64,000 nt of DNA. Source: G963702155 sp963702155 (GTDB lineage: Bacteria > Pseudomonadota > Alphaproteobacteria > Micavibrionales > Micavibrionaceae). This document shows positions 1 to 8,558 of the stretch, piece by piece; positions within the stretch are counted from its first letter, which is position 1; the number at the start of each line of letters is the position of its first letter. The position numbers and the translations under genes are program-made. The notes below the pieces were generated by a model. The model had not been told where the DNA came from. It searched no databases and was given only the letters and a program-made list of their open reading frames with translations. The stretch lies in assembly GCA_963702155.1 (NCBI GenBank), contig OY969717.1, positions 682,001 through 746,000 on the forward strand, written 5' to 3'.

Positions 1-131
1 GTGATATGACGCTGCAGGAAAAAACCCTTGTTGCCCAGGCTGCAGAACGATCACTCGCCGGAAGTTGGGAACAATTTATTTCATGAACAGATTCTCTGCT
101 CTCACATCTTCTTGCCGGATTTAACGAGGAG

Positions 132-800
132 TTGTTAAACCAGCTTAAATTAGGCCGAAGCACAACAGAACACCCCGTCTTAAAAGGCGATGCCAGTGAG
201 TTGGCATGGCTGGATATGCTCCAAACCTATTTGCCCAAAAGATACGAGGCGCAGAGCGGTGTGGTGATCGATGCCGAAGGTGCTAAAAGCGATCAGATCG
301 ACATCATCATTTTTGATCGCCAGTATTCACCCTTTATCTTTACCAATAACGGCATTCATTATGTTCCGGCAGAGAGCGTGTACGCCGTCTTTGAAGTGAA
401 ACAGTCTTTGAATAAAGAAAATGTCTCATACGCACAGCAAAAAATAGAATCTGTCCGGTCTTTAAGCAGAACAAGTTTGCCAGTGCCGAATATTTACGGA
501 ACGAGCAAAGCCAAAGAGCCGCATTTTATCCATGGAGGACTATTATGCCTCAATTCGGATTGGGCGCCGCCATTTGGTCAGCCTTTTGAAAAACAGATGC
601 AGGAGGCCAATCCTGCATCAATGATCAATTTGATCTGCGTTGCTGCAGAAGGGTTTTTTGAGCTGGGCGATGATGTGCAAGCCTATCAAAAACAAAAGCC
701 GGTTACATTATTCTTCTTTAGAGTAATCAGTCTCCTGCAACAAAAAGGCACCGCGCCGATGATGGACATTATGGCCTATGCAAAATGGCTGGATGGTTAA
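132..800 (+). CDS. DUF6602-like, PD-(D/E)XK-type putative nuclease
   Basis: The 222-residue product from a TTG start resembles DUF6602 proteins: an N-terminal helix, a KG..E..WLDML segment, then LPKRY and a G(V/I)VID..G..SDQIDIIIFD strand. The D of QIDIII and the E-x-K of AVFEVK fit a PD-(D/E)XK nuclease core, but activity is inference. The start is unclear. The same frame is open upstream to an in-frame TGA (84-86), and before that back to an ATG at 6. Alternatively, an ATG at 83 overlapping that TGA could start the gene if one base is extra. Both upstream readings give plausible helix sequence. The 3' end overlaps the convergent tail gene by 4 bases. It is a candidate prophage accessory or defence gene. 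Confidence 0.6.
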   Translation: MLNQLKLGRSTTEHPVLKGDASELAWLDMLQTYLPKRYEAQSGVVIDAEGAKSDQIDIIIFDRQYSPFIFTNNGIHYVPAESVYAVFEVKQSLNKENVSYAQQKIESVRSLSRTSLPVPNIYGTSKAKEPHFIHGGLLCLNSDWAPPFGQPFEKQMQEANPASMINLICVAAEGFFELGDDVQAYQKQKPVTLFFFRVISLLQQKGTAPMMDIMAYAKWLDG

Positions 801-3800
801 ATTCCCCCAATCAAATTTTTGTAATAAGCATGCTTCTGCATGATCTCGTCTTGCGTTAAAAGCCGCCCATGAGCATCGCCAAAGTAATACACGCTATCGC
901 TAACGCTGGTGCCTAAATAGAGTTTTTGTGAGAAGGATGTAATTTCATCTTCGGGATTAAATGGCATTTCTGCTATGGCGAGGGAACCATTTTCGTACAG
1001 GCGCATTTCTGTGTTGTCAGTGACCGCCAGCGTGATAATTACAGGCTTGGCTGTGTCGGTATAAAGCCCGTTTGTAATGGTGATGTTTTTATTATCAGCA
1101 TCGCGGCGTTTGTAATCAATGCGGGTCGGGTCGAGATTGCGACCGACCACCATGGCGCGATTGCCGTTAAAACCCCACATCTGGTCTTCATTGCCGTTGG
1201 CAATATGCGCGACAATCGTGATTGTCATCCCAGCCTTTGCGCCGTAATTGGATAGCAGATAACGCAGAGTGCCGTCGGTCACGGAATTGGATTGAATGAT
1301 GGGCTGGCCATTTATACCGCCCTGGGCATGATATTCCGGTCTTAGTAAAGGGTCATCTTGGCTTATATGAAAACCATTGCCGCTTTGATCGGTGAGTTGC
1401 TCCACACGACCAGAACCATCGAGCAACACCGTATCGGCATTCCAGACCGCATCTACATCACCGAACGCTTGTGGCGGCGCTGGATTATCAGATACGACGA
1501 CACGCTGCCGCGCAAACGGCTGTAACGGTTTAGTATCGGCGGCATTGTTAGAGGGAAACTGGCTCGGCACCGGATAATTGAGCGGCCCATAACCCCATGT
1601 CGCTTCAACAATATCGCCATCCTCTATAAAGTCAGCCACAGCCAGATTAAACTCTGTTTCTGTGGTTTTTTGCGCGGCATATACTTCGCTTTGTTGGCCG
1701 TTGATTTCGACATACCAACCTTTGTAACGCAAATTATCAGCATCCTGCGCCAGCGTATCGCCGCCATCCAGATCAAGAGCAACCTTGATATTGCGCGTAT
1801 TTTTAAGAGCTGATAACGCGGTCATAGCTGGGCCGAATACGCCCTGGGCATCACGTTTGCCAATATAAAACGCGGCAAGATCGGCTTGCCTCTGGCCATA
1901 TAAAATACGCCCAGCATCATTGAAATGCACCGTATCATCTAAAGGCTGGTCAACCGTCCAGACCCCGGGGACAATACATGAAGCCTCTTGTGTGACTTCA
2001 ATTTGGATTTCTCTAACGCGCTGCCATGCTTGCGCTGCTAGCTCGTTCGTGTCCACGCCTAGATAATCAAGGGCAATGACGGCATTCGGGCATTTGGCTT
2101 TCATGGCCGCAAACAGCATAAGCAGTGCCTGTTTGTATTGTCCGAAATTCAGATCCACAATGCCACCATCGGTTTGGCCTTGGTTCCAGTGAATAATCTG
2201 CACATCCTCTGGGCTGTCAAAATCGGCATCGATACGGGCAACCCAACTATTATAGGCCGGGCCGTTTACGATAAGTTCGGCATCATTATTGACCCAATAA
2301 TTCCCTGTATTTGAAGAACGCAACAAGCCGGATCCTCCGGTTGCGCCCTGTGAGGTTGTTACGATATCGAAGTAATCCTTGGCGCGCGCAATATAGGCGC
2401 CATCGCCATCACCGCCATTGATTGTGGTTTGCTGTTGCATAAGGGATTGCCCAGCATAGGAAGCAAAGAGATATTCCAGCTTCGTGGTCTTTTCCCAAAC
2501 TTCCTCGGCGATCACCTTGCCAACGGTTTCATTGCTGGAGAGCGAATAATGCTGTTCATCGCCTGGTATCCCTGGCTGGTCTGTTCCTTCAACAAAATAA
2601 ACGCGGGAGACGTTATCAGCCACATCCTTCTGCCCGTCGATGATGGCATCATAATCAGCTTCGTCTAAGGAGATATCGGTCGACCATTCGGGCATGCCGA
2701 CATTGAACCAGGGTAAGCCGGGATATTGTAAGGCCGTGCGGATTTCATAAATGAGAGCCTTTAATTCGGCGGCGTAATCATTGCGGGGAACATCATTGCC
2801 AGCATCGGATTCACCTTGCCCCCATATAATACCGGCCAACTGACCATGTTGGCGCAGCATGCTTAAGCGGTTGATGGTCGCCATAACAGAGGTGCCAAGC
2901 CCTTTAATCTTTGTGCCGCTTGTACGGTATCCGGCGCGTTCACTTTGGGTCGGCCATGTAACGGTTGAGCCGCCGATCAAACCACTCCCATTGACGTTAC
3001 AGGGAACAACGCCGATATCCTGACCCAATAAATCCACCATGTGGTTGGCAAAAAATCCGGCATACCCGACCTCCTGAATAGAGTTTTGTAAAACAGGCAG
3101 AACGATATTTGTATCATCGGTGTACGGATCTGCATATTGTTTGACCGCACCATCATGGGCGAAGAGATACATATCACTTATATTCGGATAGACCGGAGAA
3201 CCAGTGGCAATGCCAACACTGTTGGATTGCCCTAAGAACGCATAAAATTTCTTGTTCGGATCAAATGTTACACCCGTCAAAATATCTGCGTTGGATGTTA
3301 ATTTGCGCCCCTGAGTTTGTGTTAAACAGTGATCGTAATAATGGAATTCATGTAAGGTTTCGGTCGACATACCAAAGCTACCACCCAACTGCGCCAAATC
3401 AACGCGGTTTAAACCAACCGGCCTAACAAAATCAGTATCAATGGAGGCATACAATGCACCGTTAACCCAGCACATCATATGGTTTTCATTCCAGCCTATG
3501 GCCACCTTAATGCGGCCACTAGCAAAACAATCCATAAAGCTGTCAAAAACCTCGTTTGTTTCACCTTCTGTTTTACAAACAAGCCGAAAACGATCTTGTG
3601 TATCGCGCCGCTGTAAAAAAATACTATTTGTTATGTCGCCATCATCAGTCACACCAAGGTAAAGTGGACTGCCTGATAAATCATTTACATCGGAATCGGT
3701 TAGATCCAAAAACACTGTGCCTTGCGCGGCATTGAAATTGGGGATGGTTTCAACACCTTGAACCGGACTTTTATTGATATAGGCCGGACGCGGAAATCGG

Positions 3801-3841
3801 ACGCGTGGTTGCGGCGACATGCGCCCTGGTTGAATAAGCAT
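797..3841 (-). CDS. Large tail/fibre protein with two SGNH-type esterase regions
   Basis: 1014 residues. An N-terminal concanavalin-like region (about 40-185) is followed by a SASA/SGNH esterase-like domain with a GQSN block near residue 206, a GQGESD block near 340 and an H in DEQHYS near 432. A second SGNH-like stretch has NQGQTDGG near 555 and DDTVHFND near 637. The C-terminus (about 800-1014) again looks like a LamG/concanavalin sandwich. The likely role is deacetylation of host surface glycan during adsorption. It is the last gene of the late operon and its ATG overlaps the TAA of the upstream Rz1-like gene (TAATG). Unlike most phage esterases it appears to hold two catalytic modules. 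The exact substrate is not predictable. Confidence 0.7.
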   Translation of the reverse strand: MLIQPGRMSPQPRVRFPRPAYINKSPVQGVETIPNFNAAQGTVFLDLTDSDVNDLSGSPLYLGVTDDGDITNSIFLQRRDTQDRFRLVCKTEGETNEVFDSFMDCFASGRIKVAIGWNENHMMCWVNGALYASIDTDFVRPVGLNRVDLAQLGGSFGMSTETLHEFHYYDHCLTQTQGRKLTSNADILTGVTFDPNKKFYAFLGQSNSVGIATGSPVYPNISDMYLFAHDGAVKQYADPYTDDTNIVLPVLQNSIQEVGYAGFFANHMVDLLGQDIGVVPCNVNGSGLIGGSTVTWPTQSERAGYRTSGTKIKGLGTSVMATINRLSMLRQHGQLAGIIWGQGESDAGNDVPRNDYAAELKALIYEIRTALQYPGLPWFNVGMPEWSTDISLDEADYDAIIDGQKDVADNVSRVYFVEGTDQPGIPGDEQHYSLSSNETVGKVIAEEVWEKTTKLEYLFASYAGQSLMQQQTTINGGDGDGAYIARAKDYFDIVTTSQGATGGSGLLRSSNTGNYWVNNDAELIVNGPAYNSWVARIDADFDSPEDVQIIHWNQGQTDGGIVDLNFGQYKQALLMLFAAMKAKCPNAVIALDYLGVDTNELAAQAWQRVREIQIEVTQEASCIVPGVWTVDQPLDDTVHFNDAGRILYGQRQADLAAFYIGKRDAQGVFGPAMTALSALKNTRNIKVALDLDGGDTLAQDADNLRYKGWYVEINGQQSEVYAAQKTTETEFNLAVADFIEDGDIVEATWGYGPLNYPVPSQFPSNNAADTKPLQPFARQRVVVSDNPAPPQAFGDVDAVWNADTVLLDGSGRVEQLTDQSGNGFHISQDDPLLRPEYHAQGGINGQPIIQSNSVTDGTLRYLLSNYGAKAGMTITIVAHIANGNEDQMWGFNGNRAMVVGRNLDPTRIDYKRRDADNKNITITNGLYTDTAKPVIITLAVTDNTEMRLYENGSLAIAEMPFNPEDEITSFSQKLYLGTSVSDSVYYFGDAHGRLLTQDEIMQKHAYYKNLIGGI

Positions 3842-4110
3842 TATTGATCCTCCGTTTTTTGCTGTAAGGCACTATTCACGGCCTGTAATTTGGATTTACA
3901 GTCTTTGTGGGCGTACCAGAGGTTGGTATAGTTTTCGGCGATATCGCGCTGGGTCATATCCTCGCCTGGATAATCCGGCGCATCCTTACAATCCCGAAGC
4001 GATTGCGGGATGTCTGGCTCAATCACCTTAATCTGTGTTTGTGGTGCGCCCGTACAGGCGGTCAATAGTGCCGCGCAGCACAGGAGCGGCAGGTGCATCT
4101 TCCTCATCAC
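3841..4110 (-). CDS. Rz1-like outer-membrane spanin lipoprotein
   Basis: 89 residues with a short signal sequence and lipobox (ALLTAC, Cys near residue 19), then a small charged, cysteine-containing soluble part. Its first 83 bases overlap the end of the Rz-like gene in another frame, the classical nested Rz/Rz1 layout. The product would be an outer-membrane lipoprotein that pairs with the inner-membrane spanin to fuse the membranes at lysis. Family identity rests on architecture and position because Rz1 sequences are poorly conserved. Confidence 0.7.
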   Translation of the reverse strand: MMRKMHLPLLCCAALLTACTGAPQTQIKVIEPDIPQSLRDCKDAPDYPGEDMTQRDIAENYTNLWYAHKDCKSKLQAVNSALQQKTEDQ

Positions 4111-4393
4111 TGGCTCCTTTTATACGGCCTAAAAGCCGCTCTTGGTTTTTGGCGCGGGTGATTTCCCGCATGGATTCTTCCTCCAAGGCTTTGATCTTTG
4201 CGGCGGCATCACTTTGAAGCGTGGCAAGGCTGGATTCATAGGAGGCAATGGTGGCTTCAGAGGCGCGAAGTTTTTGCGTGAGCGTGTCAATGCGGTGGCT
4301 CTGATATGTGATCCAGCCTAAAAACACTGCCATCGCTAAAAAGCTGACGACAGGACGCCAATATTTAATCGCGAGATTGATCAAGACGCTCAT
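4028..4393 (-). CDS. Rz-like inner-membrane spanin
   Basis: About 121 residues from the ATG preceded by AAAGGAGG. One N-terminal membrane helix (VVSFLAMAVFLGWITY) is followed by a long coiled coil rich in A, E and K, as in i-spanins. An upstream in-frame ATG at 4441 lies inside the holin-like gene and lacks a ribosome site, so the shorter start is preferred. The 3' end overlaps the Rz1-like lipoprotein gene. Together the two should form the spanin complex that disrupts the outer membrane. Confidence 0.7.
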   Translation of the reverse strand: MSVLINLAIKYWRPVVSFLAMAVFLGWITYQSHRIDTLTQKLRASEATIASYESSLATLQSDAAAKIKALEEESMREITRAKNQERLLGRIKGASDEEDAPAAPVLRGTIDRLYGRTTNTD

Positions 4394-4622
4394 TTTGGCC
4401 TCCTTTGGTTCTGATATGTGCGGAATACAAATACGCCCCAATCGGCCCCGATGCTAAAATGCCGATATAGGTCAGCACCGCTTTAAGCAGACTAATATCG
4501 GCACCGCCATAGAGCTGATAAAAAATCAGCACATGCGGCAAAATTACAAAGGCATAAATGGCCGTCCAAATCGCAAGCGTTCGGCGCACCTTTATGGGAT
4601 CGTTAGTATCGGGTGTGATCAT
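4365..4622 (-). CDS. Holin-like small membrane protein
   Basis: 85 residues with two predicted membrane helices (about 14-32 and 44-64) and a charged C-terminus, as in class II holins. Its ATG overlaps the stop codon of the lysozyme-like gene (ATGA) and follows a GGAGG ribosome site. Its position between the lysozyme-like gene and the spanins supports a role in timing of lysis. No specific holin family was recognised, so the assignment is by size, topology and context. Confidence 0.6.
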   Translation of the reverse strand: MITPDTNDPIKVRRTLAIWTAIYAFVILPHVLIFYQLYGGADISLLKAVLTYIGILASGPIGAYLYSAHIRTKGGQNERLDQSRD

Positions 4623-5102
4623 ACGGAGCCTCCTTCGTAAAGTTGGATGACGGGTTCGGATTTTTGTAAAAAACCATCGACGGTGCCTGCGCCCAGATGC
4701 GTGTTGTAATAACGCTTCCAATATTTTGCCATGCCGTGCCAATCTCCCGCTTGTGGAAGCGGTTTTGAAAAACGCAGATAGAAAATCCGGCACATCGCGG
4801 CGGCATAAAATAGATTGCCGCGCAGTTGATCGAGCAGATCCATATCACGCATTGTCAAACCTTTTAAATCGGCAACCAGGCGTGGCTTCCCGCTTAAATA
4901 CCGCGACCAGATATCGTCATGCGTGGCTGGCTCCATTTGAAACAAGGCCGCGCGCTGGGCCGCGCCCGACTTGCTGGATATATTGGGCTTTGCTTTCCGC
5001 CATAGCGGTCGCCATAACCAGTTGCTCGGCCTCTAAGGAATACGCATTAATCCAGTCGAGCGCAGGCACCACCACATAGTGGCGGAGTTGTTTAATATTC
5101 AT
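4619..5102 (-). pseudogene. Lysozyme/transglycosylase-like gene with one frameshift
   Basis: Two overlapping frames together make one about 160-residue protein. The first part (from ATG at 5102, ribosome site AGGAGAT) reads ALDWINAYSLEAEQLVMATAMAES... to GPARGL. The second begins FQMEPATHDDIW. Dropping one base near 4943 joins them as ...GPARGL-FQMEP, and the span is 484 bases (161 codons + 1). Glu in MATAMAES followed by G.F..e is typical of lysozyme-like folds and the gene sits directly before the holin-like gene, so it is the probable endolysin. As written in this sequence the protein would stop early. Confidence 0.6.
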
Positions 5103-5124
5103 GATGATCTCCTATTTGATTGGG

Positions 5125-5583
5125 TTATTGTTGTTTATCGCAGGGAGCAGAAACGCCCATGAGCTGAAGCTTGAGTGATTCTAGTTCTGTAGAGAGCGCG
5201 GTTATAGAATTGCGATTTTCTGTTTGTTGCTGACGGCGTTGAATACGCTCATCCTCTAGTTTTTCAGAGATATTGGAACGCAACATACTGCCATCACGAT
5301 CTGTAAACCGATCTGTATTCACCGCGTTAATTTTATCGGTATTGCGCTCAATCTGTTTTGCTATGGCAATTTGCGCTTCCTGCATTCGAAGTAAAATATC
5401 ATTTTGCGAGTCCTGTTTTTTCTGCAGACCCTCCAAAAATATGGTCGTGGTTTCTAACTGCCTGTCCTGATTATTCTGATCATTTTGATAGACGTAAATT
5501 GCCAGCCCTATGAGAGCCATTGCGAATAAAAGTGAGTTATTGAGCGCCTCAAAAATCGGCGCAGGTTTTTTGCGTTGAGCCAT
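5125..5583 (-). CDS. Membrane-anchored coiled-coil protein, unknown role
   Basis: About 152 residues from the ATG after AAGGGAAAAC. One membrane helix near the N-terminus (SLLFAMALIGLAIYVY) is followed by a long Q/E/R-rich coiled coil. No family was recognised. It sits between the tailspike and the lysozyme-like gene, so a part in lysis or in membrane protection is possible. Its topology resembles a second spanin-like protein, but a dedicated Rz/Rz1 pair exists downstream. Confidence 0.55.
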   Translation of the reverse strand: MAQRKKPAPIFEALNNSLLFAMALIGLAIYVYQNDQNNQDRQLETTTIFLEGLQKKQDSQNDILLRMQEAQIAIAKQIERNTDKINAVNTDRFTDRDGSMLRSNISEKLEDERIQRRQQQTENRNSITALSTELESLKLQLMGVSAPCDKQQ

Positions 5584-5606
5584 AAGTTTTCCCTTTTTTG
5601 GTTGGT

Positions 5607-7237
5607 TTAATAGGTTGAAATTACGATCCATTGCCCACCATCGCTGTAGATGGTGATGGCGGCGAAATGTGAGGTGAGCGTGAATATTTGTGCATCTGCG
5701 CCACCCGATCCGTTTTCAAGCTGGACTTTGATCGTGTTACTGGTCGGGTCGATTTTCTTTATGGTCGACATGCGCCCTGGGGCTTGATTGGGGTGCGGCA
5801 ATTCAAACTCAATATTGCCGTCAAAAGCCGAGACCAGATAAACGCGGTTGAGCATATCGGATTGGAACAGGCCGTTATCCGTATCAGAACGCTGGATATA
5901 GCGGCTCGGGCGTGGCATTCGGTTATCTTGACAAATCCACCATGTCGCGCCGTTTGAGACCAGCGTGACCGTGTCGTATTGCTGAAGCAGTGTGAGTGTT
6001 CGGTTATCCGGCCCCGCGCCACTTTCTTCTTTCACGTATATGGGATTGCTGCGAAGATCCGCTTTTTTAAGCGTGACCCAGCGACCAACGGCATTGCCAG
6101 CATTAGGCAGGATCAAATCATAGGATTTATTAAATGAGCTTAGGACGATAAAATGTGTGCGTCAGGTCAATGCTGATATTGCCGACATGATCGACGGCGG
6201 GATCAATATAGGTCGTGCCGCGTGTCATGCCGTCAACATGGACATCGGTTAAATACGTGTCCTTCAAAAAGTTTCTAATCGGGAATCCGGCATCAATGGC
6301 TTGATATTCGCCCTGCAAAGTCGGATCCCATATAGCCGCACCGCCTGTGACCGAAAACAGTCTTACAATCGTATTATCGATGGCGCCGTTATCAATACGG
6401 ATGGCTGGAGCCAGTCCCAGGCTCTCGGCATAAAAGTTGGTAATCACGTTATGCCGCGCCAAAAAGCCCAGCCTGAAACACGCCTCGGCGGTGACATCGA
6501 CGTTGGCCTCACAATCGACGAATGAATTATTATATTGCCCTGTAGAGACAAAAAACCCTGCGCCGGACATAGCCGCAGAGAGCGAGTACACTCGAACATC
6601 ATGGAATTTATTGGCGTTGGGGCTGTCTCCAAAGGTGCTGGGATCGTTCCAATCATCCGGTGTGGTGGTGAGCAATACACCATTAATTTGCGGTCTGGCG
6701 ACCAGAACGCGGCTGATATTATTCCAGTAACAGGGGCGATCAAAGCTATTCCAGCCATCCAGTGTCACGCCGATTTTGGCATCCCATATGGTGACGTTTT
6801 CGACCACGTTTTTGACGCAGGGGCTGACTTTTCCAGCCATAAAGATGGCAGAGCCACCACCCACAATGCGGACATTGGCCAGCCTGCGAATACCCTTCAA
6901 CAAATTCCACCGCATTGAAATCGGCACTATAAGGCGGCACGGCGGCTTCGTTTAACGGGCCGTCCTGCGCCTGAATAATCGACATATCGCCATATCCAAT
7001 AAGGCTCATGCCATATCCCAAAACGATCCGGTCGGTGATCCGGTATGATTTAGGGCCGAGCAAACAAACCTTGTTTTCGGTCAAACATTGATTGATCGCC
7101 GCCGTATCATCATTAATGCCGTTGCCAAGTGCGCCGTAGTCTTCGGGCCGCGGCGTTTCGCGAGAACCTAGATATTGGCGCAACTCCTGTTTGTTGACGC
7201 TTTGACCAGGGACTAAAATTTCCTCAATAGTGGGCAT
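5607..7237 (-). pseudogene. Tailspike (pectate-lyase-like beta-helix), two frameshifts
   Basis: Three consecutive reading frames form one protein. The N-terminus has the PEDYGALGNGINDDTAAINQ signature of pectate-lyase-like phage tailspikes. The middle is a right-handed beta-helix and the C-terminus a glycine/strand-rich domain (NAGNAVGRWVTLKK). The frames join cleanly if one base is dropped from the CCC at 6893-6895 (giving FVEG-IRRLANVRIVGGG) and one from the GG at 6143-6144 (giving FYRLSSFNKSYDLILP). The total of 1631 bases is 543 codons plus two. The intact protein would bind or cleave surface polysaccharide. Decay or sequence error cannot be separated here. Confidence 0.7.
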
Positions 7238-7253
7238 GGATTATAGCTCCCCC

Positions 7254-8534
7254 TTATAATTCGGCACTGGCAAGAATGGTTCCGCCTGCGCCGCGATGAA
7301 TGTAATGCCGCCCAGATGTAAGGCCGGAAAATAAGGCAATATCTAAACGGCCACGCTGGGCGTTATTTTCATGGGTTGAAGAGATGTTGGCACTGGACTG
7401 GCTTTTATCCGCGACATAGCCGTCAGTCATATCAAGTGCGGCATCCAGCTCATAAGCTGGCGCGGCGCGCATATCAGGATGAACGACCGTGGCTTGCATA
7501 TTGGAGCCTGAATTGGCGACCGCCGCTACAATCGCGGCAGGCTGGACAAAGCGATGCACCAGCTTTTCTTCTAAAGCCGCAGGACGAAATTCAAGTGCCT
7601 GTTGAAATGCGCCGATGGAAAACTGCAATTGCCCTAAAAAGATATCCTTGGTGGTGATCGCGCCGCAATCGACCTTGATCTCAATTTCAATCCCGTTCCG
7701 GCAATCACCCATATCGGCCACACTCAAAGCGATATCGTCATTGGTGTTATTGGCAACGGTAACTGTCGCACTTTCAATTTCAGTGACAGATGAGAAATCA
7801 TCCTCGGCATCGGCTTTATTGACGGTGATAATATAATCCTGCGTGGAGCCGATATCGTGGTAAGTGCGCGCTGAAAAATACGCGCCTTTATCATAAAAAT
7901 GCCGTGCATCTTTGGATTCAATGCGATGCCGGAATAAAACTGCGCCGGAGCCTGTAAGCGTTGCATTCTCGACCATACAGGCCAGTCCGGTTGTTGTTAG
8001 TGTATAAGCTCCGGTGAACCGTTTGATCGTGCCTGCCGATACGCTTCCTTCGGCTTTGACGGCCAGCAAATCCACCGCGCCATATTGCCAGCTCGTGCTT
8101 AGAGACAAATCACCACGATGCGATACAACGCAATGGCCATTAATAATGGCGTTAAGCGCCCCCGGGGTGGGCTTATTGATCAAATCATCATAATCACCGC
8201 TGGTGGCAACGGAGGCGAGATCACCAGGCTGTGTGGCCGTATCAGCCTTTACGCCTTGTGCTGCCGTTGCAAAAACGGTCTCATCTTGTAAGGCAGTATC
8301 GGCTTTGGCACCTTGTGCGGCGGTGGCAAAGTCACCAGTGTCACTTCCTGCGGCGGTTCCGGCATCGCTGATATCGGATAAAGTGTGGCCGTGGCCGTCC
8401 GCAGATAGTCCTTCTTTGAAATCGTTAGGAGAAGCACGGCGCGTAGCACCGTCTTGAACAATGGGTATATCTTCATCACCCACCAAAGGCGTGACAGCAG
8501 AGGGTAATTCGGAGATTTTTTTCGTCGTGGTCAT
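7254..8534 (-). CDS. Phage tail fibre protein
   Basis: 426 residues. The N-terminus (TTKKISELPSAVTPLVGDEDIPIVQDG) is a common tail-fibre opening, followed by low-complexity AAQGAKADTA repeats typical of fibre shafts. From about residue 130 a beta-rich domain (GALNAIINGHCVVSHRG) resembles the C-terminal receptor-binding part found in many phage fibres. It lies between the tail-tip gene and the tailspike in the structural operon. Host receptor is unknown. Confidence 0.7.
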   Translation of the reverse strand: MTTTKKISELPSAVTPLVGDEDIPIVQDGATRRASPNDFKEGLSADGHGHTLSDISDAGTAAGSDTGDFATAAQGAKADTALQDETVFATAAQGVKADTATQPGDLASVATSGDYDDLINKPTPGALNAIINGHCVVSHRGDLSLSTSWQYGAVDLLAVKAEGSVSAGTIKRFTGAYTLTTTGLACMVENATLTGSGAVLFRHRIESKDARHFYDKGAYFSARTYHDIGSTQDYIITVNKADAEDDFSSVTEIESATVTVANNTNDDIALSVADMGDCRNGIEIEIKVDCGAITTKDIFLGQLQFSIGAFQQALEFRPAALEEKLVHRFVQPAAIVAAVANSGSNMQATVVHPDMRAAPAYELDAALDMTDGYVADKSQSSANISSTHENNAQRGRLDIALFSGLTSGRHYIHRGAGGTILASAEL

Positions 8535-8558
8535 GAGTAAGGCTCCTTCATATGTTTA

